A DNA stretch of 64,000 nucleotides from Acidobacteriota bacterium (GTDB lineage Bacteria > Acidobacteriota > Terriglobia > Terriglobales > Acidobacteriaceae), in assembly GCA_018268895.1 (NCBI GenBank), contig JAFDVP010000001.1:992001-1056000 (forward strand). The letters are read 5' to 3'. Position numbers and translations under genes: made by a program. Positions 18,265 through 26,763 of this stretch are shown piece after piece. Below the pieces are notes generated by a model, which worked only from the letters and a program-made list of their open reading frames with translations, searched no databases and was not told the DNA's origin. The first letter of the stretch is position 1. Every line of letters begins with the position of its first letter.

Positions 18265-20202
18265 ATGAAGTTGTTTCAAGTAGCGGCTTTGGGGACGATG
18301 GCGGCAGCTCAGGCGATGGGCGCAAACTCTCTGCTGGCGCAGGGAGCGCTGAAGATTGACGAACCCTCGGCGAAGATGGCAGCTTCGATCATGCAGCAGT
18401 GGCCTCGCGGGGTCGTCAGCACCGAGAACCACCCTGGCGCATGGGCCTATGAAGAGGGTGTGCTGCTGGATGGCATGGCCGCACAGTGGCATGCGACCGC
18501 CAACGGCGACGACTTCCGCTACATCAAGGATTCGGTCGATAAATACGTCGATGCCGACGGCACGATCAAGGGATACAACGCCGACGCGCACAGCCTGGAC
18601 GAGATTGAGATGGGTCGCGCCGTTTTGCTCGTCTACCGTGTGACCCAGCAGCCGAAGTACTACAAGGCCGCGAAGTATATTCACGATCAGCTTGCCTTGC
18701 AGCCGCGGACTGCGAGTGGCGGCTACTGGCACAAGAAGATCTACCCCAACCAGATGTGGCTGGACGGCGCCTACATGGCTGCACCTTTTCGTGCGGCCTA
18801 TGCCGCGACCTTCCAGGAACCCTCAGACTACGACGACATCGCCAGACAGCTTTTGATGATGTTCGACCACATGCGCGATCCCAAGACCGGCCTGTTGAAG
18901 CATGGATGGGATGAATCGAAGCAGATGAAGTGGGCCGATCCCGCGACAGGTCTCTCGCCGGAGATATGGAGCCGAGCGCTCGGATGGTATGCCATGGCGC
19001 TGGTCGATGTGCTGGACTGGCTCCCTGCGGACCATCCGCAGCGTGCGGCGCTTGTAACGGCGCTCAACCGCACGATTGCGCCAGTCATTGCGTATCAGGA
19101 CAAGAAGACCGGACTGTGGTGGCAGGTGATGGACAAGGGCGCGCAAAAGGGCAACTTCGCCGAAGCCTCTGCAAGCTGTATGTTCGTCTACGCGATCGCC
19201 AAGGGGGTGCGGATGGGATACCTGCCGCAGGCTGACGAGGCGAGCGCCCGTAAGGGATGGCAGGGAATTCAGAGGGCCTTCGTAAAATCCGATGCCGACG
19301 GAAAGATGGAACTGGATGGAACGGTAAAGGTTGGCGGTCTTGGCGGTACACCATATCGCTCCGGAACATTTGACTACTACATCGGCGAGACGACCCGTGT
19401 GAATGACGCGAAGGGAGTGGGCGCTTATCTGCTCGCCGGGGCCGAGATGGGACAGTCCTCGACCGAGGCATTGGGGCAAGGAAAGACCGTGATGGTCGAC
19501 GCCTGGTTCAACTCGCAGAAGCGCAAAAATGCGGCGGGACAGACGGAGCTCTTCCACTACAAGTGGGACGACGATGCCAATCCGGGCTTTTCGTTCTTCG
19601 GACGCGCCTTTCAGCGTTACGGCGTCAAGCTGGCAACTCTCAAGACCGCACCTACAGTAGCCGATCTCAACAAAGCGCAGATATATCTGATGGCTTCGCC
19701 CGATATTCCTGCGAAGAACCCGACTCCGAATTACATGGACAAGGCCAGCGGCGACGCCATCGAGGCCTGGGTCAAGGCTGGCGGTGTGCTGATTCTGATG
19801 GAGAACGACAAGACGAACTCCGAGTTTGAACACTTCAACACGATGAGCGAGCGCTTCGGAATCCACTTCAACGCCGTACTGCGCAATACGGTCGAAAACA
19901 ACAACTGGCCGCAGGGAACGGTGATGGTTCCAGCAGGTACAGGTATCTTTACTTACCCGCACAAGGCGTATCTGAAGGAGATCAGTACGATCACCATCTC
20001 CGGCCCAGCGAAGGCAGTTTTGACCGACAAAGGCGATGTGTTGATGGCAGAGACCAGGTTCGGCAAAGGAACGGTCTTTGCCGTTGTGGACCCGTGGGTC
20101 TACAACGAGTACGTCGACAGACGCAATAAGCTGCCGCTCGATTTTGACGGCTTTGACGCCGCAATCGATCTGGCGGGATGGGCCGTTCGGCAGTCGAAGT
20201 AG
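18265..20202 (+). CDS. Glycoside hydrolase family 88/105 protein with C-terminal DUF4350-like domain
   Basis: A secreted two-domain protein of 645 residues. The ATG at 18265 is placed 8 nt after CAGGAG and gives a signal peptide (LFQVAALGTMAAAQAMGANS). Residues of roughly 30-400 match the alpha/alpha-barrel unsaturated rhamnogalacturonyl hydrolases (YteR/RhiN-like): YEEGVLLDGMAAQW, HKKIYPNQMWLDGAYM, PEIWSRALGWYAMALVD and WWQVMDKGAQKGNFAEAS. They hydrolyse the unsaturated uronyl end of pectic oligosaccharides. From about 420 to the end lies a flavodoxin-like DUF4350/GATase-like domain (GKTVMVDAWFNSQ, AWVKAGGVLILMEND, RFGKGTVFAVVDPWVYN). The fusion suits pectin breakdown products in the periplasm. 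No lyase or transporter is adjacent except the collagen-like gene upstream. Confidence 0.9.
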   Translation: MKLFQVAALGTMAAAQAMGANSLLAQGALKIDEPSAKMAASIMQQWPRGVVSTENHPGAWAYEEGVLLDGMAAQWHATANGDDFRYIKDSVDKYVDADGTIKGYNADAHSLDEIEMGRAVLLVYRVTQQPKYYKAAKYIHDQLALQPRTASGGYWHKKIYPNQMWLDGAYMAAPFRAAYAATFQEPSDYDDIARQLLMMFDHMRDPKTGLLKHGWDESKQMKWADPATGLSPEIWSRALGWYAMALVDVLDWLPADHPQRAALVTALNRTIAPVIAYQDKKTGLWWQVMDKGAQKGNFAEASASCMFVYAIAKGVRMGYLPQADEASARKGWQGIQRAFVKSDADGKMELDGTVKVGGLGGTPYRSGTFDYYIGETTRVNDAKGVGAYLLAGAEMGQSSTEALGQGKTVMVDAWFNSQKRKNAAGQTELFHYKWDDDANPGFSFFGRAFQRYGVKLATLKTAPTVADLNKAQIYLMASPDIPAKNPTPNYMDKASGDAIEAWVKAGGVLILMENDKTNSEFEHFNTMSERFGIHFNAVLRNTVENNNWPQGTVMVPAGTGIFTYPHKAYLKEISTITISGPAKAVLTDKGDVLMAETRFGKGTVFAVVDPWVYNEYVDRRNKLPLDFDGFDAAIDLAGWAVRQSK

Positions 20203-20203
20203 T

Positions 20204-20533
20204 TTAGAGATGTGGAGCAAGAATCCCGCGAAGCTCGCGGGCGAGGGACGCGAGATGCAGCAACGACTGCTGCGTTGGCCTCTTCAGGATCTCTTCGATC
20301 TTGCCAGCGACCGAGCCTGCATCTCCGTAGCCGAACATGCCAAGGTTTCCCGAGAGTTTGTGCGCGACAGACTGTGCCTCGGCACGCTCCGTCTCGTCGA
20401 GTCTGCCTGATGCCGCCAGCAACGCGGTCTTGTCCAGCAGCGCAAGGCGCTCCCGCATCGAGGGGAGATGACGTTGCCAGAGATTTGCCAGTAGGGCGGA
20501 GATCTCTTCTGCTGCTGCCAGTTTTGCGCTCAT
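20204..20533 (-). CDS. HPt (histidine phosphotransfer) domain protein
   Basis: A small helical protein of 109 residues with the HPt signature AHKLSGNLGMFGYGD in the middle. The His of AHKLSG is the predicted phosphorylated residue, and the helices on either side (EERLALLDKTALLAA-like and SVAGKIEEILKR) suit a four-helix bundle. The ATG at 20533 is chosen because the longer frame adds residues with no family similarity. It lies 108 bp downstream of a single-domain receiver and behind a hybrid kinase, all on the minus strand. The three genes therefore look like a complete His-Asp-His-Asp phosphorelay, with this protein shuttling phosphate between receivers (inference from context). Its stop lies next to the convergent GH105 stop. 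Confidence 0.82.
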   Translation of the reverse strand: MSAKLAAAEEISALLANLWQRHLPSMRERLALLDKTALLAASGRLDETERAEAQSVAHKLSGNLGMFGYGDAGSVAGKIEEILKRPTQQSLLHLASLARELRGILAPHL

Positions 20534-20641
20534 GTGAATAAGACGCAAAAAGAAGGTAAGGTGGCCCTCTTTTGAGTTAACACGAAAGTGGTAGCGAATG
20601 AGGAGATCATTGGCAGGGAGCGTGAGGGTCTGCACCTGTTT

Positions 20642-21061
20642 CTATCGTGGGGTCGAGGAGGTCTCTGCGCTTCGGTTGGCTGAGTGATTGTCCGTCCAGT
20701 GAAGAGCGTCTGCGATTTGCTCCGCCAAAGTCAATGGATCGAAGGGTTTGAAGAGCACGGCTGCGACGCCAAGCCCGGCAAACCGCCGCTTGTCCACACC
20801 TTGAACTTTAGCCGTCAGAAGCACAACGGGGATGTGGGCGATGGAAGGAATCTGTTGCATCTCCCGAAAGGTGGATGGACCATCGATCTCAGGCATCATG
20901 ACATCCATCAGGATGGCATCAGGCTGGTGCGCAATGGCGACTTCGATTCCTCGAGCGCCAGACTCGGCTGTGAATATCTGCCAGCCCGCAGTTGCTTCCA
21001 GCGACAAGGCCGCTACTTCGCGGATATCATCCTCGTCGTCAATAATCAGAACTCTTCGCAT
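20642..21061 (-). CDS. Single-domain response regulator
   Basis: A CheY-like receiver of 139 residues with no output domain. It opens with LIIDDEDDIREVAA (acidic pocket), has DAILMDVMMPEIDGP with the phosphoacceptor Asp, VVLLTAK for the Thr/Ser switch, and LFKPFDPLTLAEQI with the conserved Lys. ATG 21061 is selected since the receiver fold begins immediately after it. It sits between the hybrid kinase (112 bp upstream) and the HPt gene (108 bp downstream), transcribed together. As it has no DNA-binding part, its output must be protein-protein contact or further phosphotransfer. Confidence 0.92.
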   Translation of the reverse strand: MRRVLIIDDEDDIREVAALSLEATAGWQIFTAESGARGIEVAIAHQPDAILMDVMMPEIDGPSTFREMQQIPSIAHIPVVLLTAKVQGVDKRRFAGLGVAAVLFKPFDPLTLAEQIADALHWTDNHSANRSAETSSTPR

Positions 21062-21173
21062 GAACGTCCTCATTCTCTCACGCAAAGAAAAAAATACCAG
21101 ATGAAAAGAAGTTTCTTCCTGTCTGGTTACCTGAGATTGGAACGATGTTTATGGAAGAGTTAATGGGTGTCAG

Positions 21174-22877
21174 TTAGGATGCCGGGCCAGCTGTAGTCAG
21201 GTCTGAGAACCTGGAACGGATACGCTGGACCATCGACAACACCAACTCCTCAACTTCATGAGGCTGCACCTTCGCCTTCGTCAGAAACTCGGTCGGGCCA
21301 AGGCGCAGGCGCGACATCTCGGCGTCGGAGATCTCGCGGCCAGAGTAGACGACCAGCGGCAACGACTTCAGCGGCGGTTGCTGCCGCAGCCACTCCACGA
21401 AGGAGAACCCGTCGCCGTCAGGCAGCGTAAGGTCGAGGATCAAAAGGTCGGGCTTGCGGCTGATGCACTGCCGGATGGCCTCCTGCCTGGTGGAGGCGTG
21501 ATCCACATGCACGGCGGCGTCCTGGAAGTTTGCAATCAGAACACTGGCAAGGTCATGGTCGTCTTCCACCAGAAGAACATAGGCCGGTCCATCGCCATGG
21601 TGGAGGACACGCCCCAGCTCTGCGAAGAGCAGATTTTCATTGAAGGGCTTCTGCACCCATCCCTGTGCATCGCCGGTAAGCTGGGGGCGCAACGTCGACG
21701 AGAGAACGCTGAGAACAACGACCGGGATATTTGCGGTTACAGGATTGTTGCGTAGACGCTGCAATGTCTCCCACCCGCTAAGGCCGGGCATGTAGAGATC
21801 CAGGAGAATTGCTTCCACCTGCGTCTCGGCAGCGAGTGTGAGGGCCTGGTCGCCCGAGCTTGCCTCGATGACGGTGTAACCCTGGCGCGTGAGATGTTCG
21901 GAGACGACCGTGCGAATGCCGGCGTCGTCGTCGCAGACAAGGATCGCGCCTTCTCCACGCGGAGGCAATGCGGCTGGGAGCGATACGTCTGTAGCGCGCG
22001 TTGTGCGCGGCAGCATCACGTAGAGCGTCGTGCCCTTGACGAGATTCTTCTGCGCCCAGATCGAGCCGCTATGCTGCTGGACGATGCTGCGGCAGATCGC
22101 GAGCCCCAGACCGGTTCCGCCGCGCTGGCGTGCATCGGATGGTTCGACCTGCTGGAAGCGGTCGAAGATGGAGTCCAGCTTATCGGTTGGGATGCCACGG
22201 CCTTCATCGACAACCTTCAGCAGAATCGAGTCCGCGGTCGCATCGGTATGAATGCGGACTGTAGAGGCAGCAGGCGAGAATTTGATGGCATTCGAGAGAA
22301 GGTTCGTCAGCACCTGCAGGATGCGGTCGGAGTCTCCGTCGAAGAAGAGGGCTTCGGGGGACGCAGCCTGGGCGACGGTGAAGGGAACAAGCTCAAGGTG
22401 CACCGAGTTTGTGTCAGCCATCGGCGTCATGGTCTCAATGGCCTGCTGGCAGAGGTCGCGCAGAGAGCAGCGGCGGATCTGCAATGGGGCGCGTCCCGAT
22501 TCCATGCGCTCGAGGTCGAGGATGTCGTTGATCAGACGGATCAGGCGGTCGGTGTTTGTCGTTGCGATGCGAAGCAGGTTGAGCGCCTTGGCGTCGAACT
22601 GCCCGATGGTGCCGGAGGAGAGAAGCCCGAGTGCGCCGCGAATGCTGGTCAACGGCGTGCGCAGCTCGTGCGAGACCGTCGAGATGAACTCGTCCTTCAG
22701 GGTGTCAAGCTGAGACCGTTCGGTGAGCTGAATCTTGTCCTGGTGCTGCTGCTCGCGCGCCTTGCTTAGCTGCGTGGCCAGATCGCGTGTCGTCCGCTGT
22801 GCCCTCAAGAAGGCGTAAAGCAAGATTCCATATGTTGCCAATAGCGACAAGAAAGCAAGGACGGGGAGCATATGCAT
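21174..22877 (-). CDS. Hybrid sensor histidine kinase with two C-terminal receiver domains
   Basis: A 567-residue inner-membrane protein. One hydrophobic segment at residues 3-24 is followed by a coiled stretch to about 58 and then HisKA with the phosphorylated His70 (STVSHELRTPL). A HATPase domain follows with the N box (VLTNLLSNAIKFS), G1 (DEGRGIP) and G2 (GGTGLGLAI). Two receivers complete it: ILVCDDDAGIRTVV with LLDLYMPGLSGW, and LLVEDDHDLASVL with LILDLTLPDGDGF. There is no extracellular or PAS sensor domain, so the signal may come through the membrane segment or a partner protein. It heads a three-gene phosphorelay with a receiver and an HPt protein. A dyad overlapping a predicted promoter lies 45-75 bp upstream. 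Confidence 0.94.
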   Translation of the reverse strand: MHMLPVLAFLSLLATYGILLYAFLRAQRTTRDLATQLSKAREQQHQDKIQLTERSQLDTLKDEFISTVSHELRTPLTSIRGALGLLSSGTIGQFDAKALNLLRIATTNTDRLIRLINDILDLERMESGRAPLQIRRCSLRDLCQQAIETMTPMADTNSVHLELVPFTVAQAASPEALFFDGDSDRILQVLTNLLSNAIKFSPAASTVRIHTDATADSILLKVVDEGRGIPTDKLDSIFDRFQQVEPSDARQRGGTGLGLAICRSIVQQHSGSIWAQKNLVKGTTLYVMLPRTTRATDVSLPAALPPRGEGAILVCDDDAGIRTVVSEHLTRQGYTVIEASSGDQALTLAAETQVEAILLDLYMPGLSGWETLQRLRNNPVTANIPVVVLSVLSSTLRPQLTGDAQGWVQKPFNENLLFAELGRVLHHGDGPAYVLLVEDDHDLASVLIANFQDAAVHVDHASTRQEAIRQCISRKPDLLILDLTLPDGDGFSFVEWLRQQPPLKSLPLVVYSGREISDAEMSRLRLGPTEFLTKAKVQPHEVEELVLSMVQRIRSRFSDLTTAGPAS

Positions 22878-22921
22878 ACGACGGTTGAACCTCGAGAAAT
22901 CCCAGGGGCAGAGTGCGTCTT

Positions 22922-22951
22922 TAAATGGTAACTTGACTCGCCAAAGTCAAG
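22922..22951 (-). promoter_or_regulatory. Predicted promoter with overlapping dyad upstream of the hybrid kinase
   Basis: On the minus strand TTGACT (22950-22945) is followed after 17 nt by CATTTA (22927-22922), a plausible sigma-70-type -35/-10 pair. The -35 box lies inside a perfect dyad CTTGACT-cgccaa-AGTCAAG at 22932-22951, so a repressor or activator could bind over the promoter. This is prediction from sequence alone. Confidence 0.5.
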
Positions 22952-23229
22952 ATAACTAAAACGAAATGCTAGTAAATCAAAGTAGTACAACGATTATTGG
23001 GTGCAGACTATTGCTTAATTGTAGACCGCAAGTAACCGAACGTTTGGGAGAGTCAAGCTCAACAGTAATACTTGAATCTAAGATGCTGATTTAAAGGAGC
23101 TAACAGCTCTTGCGTCTGCAATGGCAAGAATTGCAGAAACTGTTCGGTTTCGGAATACCACCTAAGGGTGTTGCCATTGAAGTCAATAGTCTTCAGCAGA
23201 ATCCGAGCAATTATCTGCCACCAAAATAA
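22952..23229. other. Gene-free interval between hybrid kinase and deoxyhypusine-synthase-like gene
   Basis: An AT-richer stretch with no supported reading frame. It contains two small hairpins, GAGCT-aac-AGCTC (23097-23109) and CTGCAAT-ggcaaga-ATTGCAG (23116-23136). A short RNA or leader could lie here, but neither hairpin is followed by a clear U-tract, and no conserved RNA family was recognised. Confidence 0.35.
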
Positions 23230-23257
23230 GGAGAGGCTGTCTGAAAACAGCCTCTCC
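23230..23257 (-). terminator. Rho-independent-type hairpin after the deoxyhypusine-synthase-like gene
   Basis: A perfect 11-bp stem GGAGAGGCTGT / ACAGCCTCTCC with a six-base loop, starting 23 bp after the stop codon of the minus-strand gene. In that direction it is followed by TTATTTT, a modest U-rich tail. Confidence 0.8.
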
Positions 23258-23280
23258 CGGTAACTGGCGTTTGTCCCGGT

Positions 23281-24348
23281 CTATGCGGTTACTGCCACCT
23301 GATCCAGTATGGCTGCCCACTTCTTGCCCTTGCGATTTGCCTGGGCGTTTTTGTGGAAGGCGTAGCCTGCGACCAGCGGGAGTGCCATGGTGGCTTCGGA
23401 GTAGACCATCTGCTCGTAGGTGGTGTCGACCTTGCCCCAGCTTGAGGCCTCCTTCAGTGTCGAGCCAGACAGTGCGCCGTCACGGGCGTCGGCCACCGTG
23501 ATCTGGATGGCATACTTGTGCATCGAGGCATCGACGCCGAGGATGTCTGCGGCCACGACGATGTCCTGCGCGAAGTTCTTCGGCACGCCGCCGCCAATCA
23601 TCAGCAGCCCGGTGGTGGGATTGGCGATCTTCAACTGGGTGAGCTCGTAGAAGTCCTTTGCCGAGTCGATCGAGACCGAGAGCTTGCCCTGACGAGCGTG
23701 CTGGTGGGCGACGAGGCCGAAGCCGGCTGAACAGTCCGAGAAGGCTGGGCAGAAGATTGGCACGTTCTTCTCGTACGCGGCCAGAACGATGGAATCGCGT
23801 CCGCCTGCCTGGGGAGTCTTGCCGTTCTTCGCGAGGTAGGCGCCCATCTCGCGGATGAACTCGCGCGAGCTGTAGGGGCGCGGATCGAGCGAGTTGGTGA
23901 TCTGGTGCGTCGTCTCGTCGCAGAGGCGCAGCTCTTCCTCGTCGATGAACGTGTCGTAGATGCGGTCGATCATCAGCTCGCGAAGCGTGTTGTCCTCGTG
24001 GCCGTACTTATACTCGTCGCCGGCGATGTAGTGGTTGAAGCCGAGCGCCTCGAAGAAATCCTGGTCGACGATGTTGGCGCCGGTCGAGACGATGGCATCG
24101 ACCATGTTGTTGCGCACGAGGTCGACGATGACCTTCTGTAGTCCGGCCGAGATCAGCGAACCAGCGAGGCACAGGATGACGCCGCAGTCGGTGTCGCGGA
24201 GCATCATTTCGTAGATGGAAGCGGCGCGAGCGGTATCGCGCGAACTGAAGGCCATCGACTGCATGGCATCGACGAGTGCCACAACGTTATGCTGCTTGAT
24301 GTCGATGTGCTGGATGGGCTGGGCGAGGAGTTCTTTTTTCGTAGGCAT
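23281..24348 (-). CDS. Deoxyhypusine synthase family protein (putative homospermidine synthase-like)
   Basis: A 355-residue homologue of eukaryotic and archaeal deoxyhypusine synthase, which transfers the aminobutyl group of spermidine to a lysine of eIF5A with NAD. Bacteria lack eIF5A, and several bacterial members are known to make homospermidine from polyamines instead. Sequence hallmarks are VDAIVSTGANIVDQDFF (NAD region), FCPAFSDCSAGFG, the catalytic-lysine loop IGGGVPKNF (Lys257, aligning with the enzyme-intermediate lysine of human DHS) and the block STLKEASSWGKV. The whole core is intact, so an active enzyme is likely. The ATG at 24348 follows an AT-rich upstream sequence. It stands alone with its own terminator and is divergent from pncB. 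Confidence 0.9.
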   Translation of the reverse strand: MPTKKELLAQPIQHIDIKQHNVVALVDAMQSMAFSSRDTARAASIYEMMLRDTDCGVILCLAGSLISAGLQKVIVDLVRNNMVDAIVSTGANIVDQDFFEALGFNHYIAGDEYKYGHEDNTLRELMIDRIYDTFIDEEELRLCDETTHQITNSLDPRPYSSREFIREMGAYLAKNGKTPQAGGRDSIVLAAYEKNVPIFCPAFSDCSAGFGLVAHQHARQGKLSVSIDSAKDFYELTQLKIANPTTGLLMIGGGVPKNFAQDIVVAADILGVDASMHKYAIQITVADARDGALSGSTLKEASSWGKVDTTYEQMVYSEATMALPLVAGYAFHKNAQANRKGKKWAAILDQVAVTA

Positions 24349-24475
24349 AGCCTATATAGGATATCAAGCAAAATCCCATGATTGACGCGGGTTTGCATGA
24401 ATATTTGCGTCCTTCACAGCTTGTGGTGCTGCGATGGATTTGCCTCAAAAACGGTGACCGGCGAGACTGTATGCC

Positions 24476-25780
24476 ATGAACGTCAACCTGGCCGAGCGGG
24501 CGCATAACCACAACTGGAAGCTCGATCCAATCGTGCGATCGCTGCTCGACACGGACTTCTACAAGCTGCTGATGTTGCAGTTCATCTGGAAGAACTTTCC
24601 CGATGTCCATGTCACCTCTGAGACCAGCAACCGCACCACTTCGGTGCGCCTGGCTGAACATATTCCAACCACAGCACTGGTCGAGCAGATGGAGCACGTC
24701 CGCCAGCTTCGCTTCCGGCGAAGCGAGATGATCTGGCTGGCCGGCAATACCTTTTACGGTACGCGCAGCATCTTCGAGCCGGACTTTCTGGAGTGGCTGG
24801 AGAATGGTTTCCGCCTCTCCGATTACGAGATCTTCGAGCACGGCGGGCAAATTGGCCTGCGCTTCTCCGGCCTGTGGACAGAGGTCACGATGTGGGAGGT
24901 TTACGGTCTGGCGCTGATGAGCGAGATGAAGACCCGTTCTGCACTAAGCAAGCTCAGCGAACTGGAACTTGACATCCTGTACGCTCGCGCCAAGACCCGT
25001 CTCTGGGACAAGATCGAAAAGCTTCAGCATGTCCCGGATCTCAGCATCTCGGAGTTCGGCACGCGCCGCCGTCACAGCTTTCTGTGGCAGGAATACGCCG
25101 TGATGGTAATGCGGGCGGGACTGGGCAAAGCTCTTTCCGGTACCTCAAACACGTACCTTGCCTACAAGCACGACCTTGAAGCTATGGGAACCAATGCGCA
25201 TGAGCTTCCCATGGCGCTGGCTGCACTCTCAAAAGACGACGCAGAACTGCACGCCTCGCAGTACCGCGTGCTGGAGCTGTGGCAGAAGAGCTATGGCGGC
25301 GAGCTGCTTATTATGTTGCCCGACACTTTCGGCACGACCCAGTTTCTGCAGGGAGCGCCGGACTGGGTGGCTGACTGGACCGGCCAACGCACCGACTCAA
25401 AAGACCCATTCGTCGCGGGAGACGAGTACATTGCATGGTTGATGAGCCGTGGTCGCGATGCACAACGCAAACGCCTTATCGCCTCCGATGGGCTTGATGT
25501 CAACGACATCATCGAGCTTCACCGATACTTCGACGGCAGGATTCGTTTTAGTGCGGGGTGGGGAACGCTGTTGACGAATGATTTCCGCGGCTGCCATCCT
25601 CGCGGCGAGAGCGATCTCGATCCCATTAGTCTCGTCTGCAAGCTGATGACGGTGAATGGCCGGCCCGCGGTGAAGTTGAGCGACAACGCGCACAAGGCCA
25701 CCGGGCCTGAGCAGGAGATTGAGCGCTACCGCCGTGTCTTCGGAAGCGTCGCCGTGGAAGGTGCGGAGGTTGTGGTTTAG
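24476..25780 (+). CDS. pncB: Nicotinate phosphoribosyltransferase
   Basis: First enzyme of the Preiss-Handler salvage route: it makes nicotinate mononucleotide from nicotinate and PRPP with ATP hydrolysis. The 434-residue protein carries LLDTDFYKLLM at the N-terminus, SEFGTRRRHSF, GTSNTYLAYKHD, GTNAHELPMAL (His that is autophosphorylated in the family), and RFSAGWGTLLTND with the phosphate-binding loop. Length equals that of the enterobacterial enzyme. Its stop codon overlaps the start region of the S1/P1 nuclease gene, so the two are probably co-transcribed. Together with nadE at 54937 it implies nicotinate-to-NAD salvage in this organism. Confidence 0.95.
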   Translation: MNVNLAERAHNHNWKLDPIVRSLLDTDFYKLLMLQFIWKNFPDVHVTSETSNRTTSVRLAEHIPTTALVEQMEHVRQLRFRRSEMIWLAGNTFYGTRSIFEPDFLEWLENGFRLSDYEIFEHGGQIGLRFSGLWTEVTMWEVYGLALMSEMKTRSALSKLSELELDILYARAKTRLWDKIEKLQHVPDLSISEFGTRRRHSFLWQEYAVMVMRAGLGKALSGTSNTYLAYKHDLEAMGTNAHELPMALAALSKDDAELHASQYRVLELWQKSYGGELLIMLPDTFGTTQFLQGAPDWVADWTGQRTDSKDPFVAGDEYIAWLMSRGRDAQRKRLIASDGLDVNDIIELHRYFDGRIRFSAGWGTLLTNDFRGCHPRGESDLDPISLVCKLMTVNGRPAVKLSDNAHKATGPEQEIERYRRVFGSVAVEGAEVVV

Positions 25781-25782
25781 TG

Positions 25783-26760
25783 ATGCGCTTGAAATCGTGC
25801 GCAGCTATACTCGGCCTTATGCAGAAATTCGGACGCGTGATTCGTTTTGTGGTGGCCTCCGCCATGGTGCCTTTGTTCGTTGTGCAACCCTCGTTCCCGT
25901 GGGGAGCTGATGGGCACAGAATGATCAACCGTCTGGCCGCAGCGAATCTGCCGAAGGACGTTCCCGCGTTTCTGCGTAACGGCAATGCTCTCGACATGAT
26001 GGAGTACATGGGGCCGGAGCCGGACCGCTGGCGCAACAAGGCTGTTCCAGAGCTGGGCGACGAGCAGGCACCGGAACACTTCATGGACATGGAGTATCTT
26101 GATCTCGTTGGTGGAACACTGCCGAAGAAGCGGTACGACTTTATTCGTGCCCTTGCAAAGGCACAGGCGGCGCACCCTGAGATGCAGTTGCAGCCTGAGG
26201 TTGTAGGACTGCTGCCGTACATCACAGAAGAAGTGTGGCAGCGGCTACGCAACAGCATGCACGAGTACCGTCGTCTACTGGCGGCAGGTGAGGACACCAA
26301 ACCCGTCGAGACCGCTATCCTGTTTTACGCGTCATGGCTGGGCCACTATGTCGCCGATGGATCGCAGCCGTTGCATACGACGACGAAGTACAACGGGTGG
26401 ACCGGCGACAATCCCAATGGCTACACCACAGACCACAAGATTCACTCGCAGTTTGAATCGCTCTTCGTGACAGCGAATATCAAACCTTCGGACATTGCGC
26501 CGATGGTTGCTGCGGCACAGCCGAAGGTGTTGAACGACGAGTGGGCAGACTTTCTGAGCTATCTACACGATACGTCGACTCAGGTGGAGAAGGTCTATCA
26601 GCTTGAGAAGGCGGGCGGCTTCATCGGAGCCGGATCGCCGGAGGCGAAGGCGTTCACCGAAGAGCGGCTTGCGGCAGGGGCCATTGAGTTGCGCGACATG
26701 ATCTACACGGCCTGGGTTCGTAGCGGTGACCCGGTGGAGGAGTACCGCGGGCCGAAGTAA
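25783..26760 (+). CDS. S1/P1-type nuclease, secreted
   Basis: A 325-residue exported zinc phosphodiesterase of the S1/P1 family, which degrades single-stranded nucleic acids and removes 3' phosphates. The signal region (IRFVVASAMVPLFVV) is followed by FPWGADGHRMINRLA. In this family the N-terminal Trp of the mature protein and the following His bind zinc. Further zinc ligands sit in EHFMDMEYLD, LGHYVADGSQPLHTT and DHKIHSQFE, all intact. Starts are possible at GTG 25780, ATG 25783 or ATG 25819; the first two overlap the pncB stop and lie 13 nt after CGGAGG. The end of the signal peptide near SFP fits this family. Nucleic acid scavenging for phosphate or nucleosides is likely. Confidence 0.93.
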   Translation: MRLKSCAAILGLMQKFGRVIRFVVASAMVPLFVVQPSFPWGADGHRMINRLAAANLPKDVPAFLRNGNALDMMEYMGPEPDRWRNKAVPELGDEQAPEHFMDMEYLDLVGGTLPKKRYDFIRALAKAQAAHPEMQLQPEVVGLLPYITEEVWQRLRNSMHEYRRLLAAGEDTKPVETAILFYASWLGHYVADGSQPLHTTTKYNGWTGDNPNGYTTDHKIHSQFESLFVTANIKPSDIAPMVAAAQPKVLNDEWADFLSYLHDTSTQVEKVYQLEKAGGFIGAGSPEAKAFTEERLAAGAIELRDMIYTAWVRSGDPVEEYRGPK

Positions 26761-26763
26761 TCG

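Noticed and set aside
18823..20220. A 465-codon minus-strand frame opposite the GH105 gene
   Set aside because: No domain and composition of an antisense shadow; the plus-strand enzyme is intact.
22952..23229. Possible small RNA gene based on two short hairpins
   Set aside because: Hairpins are short (5 and 7 bp) and lack a U-tract or promoter; not enough to call an RNA gene.
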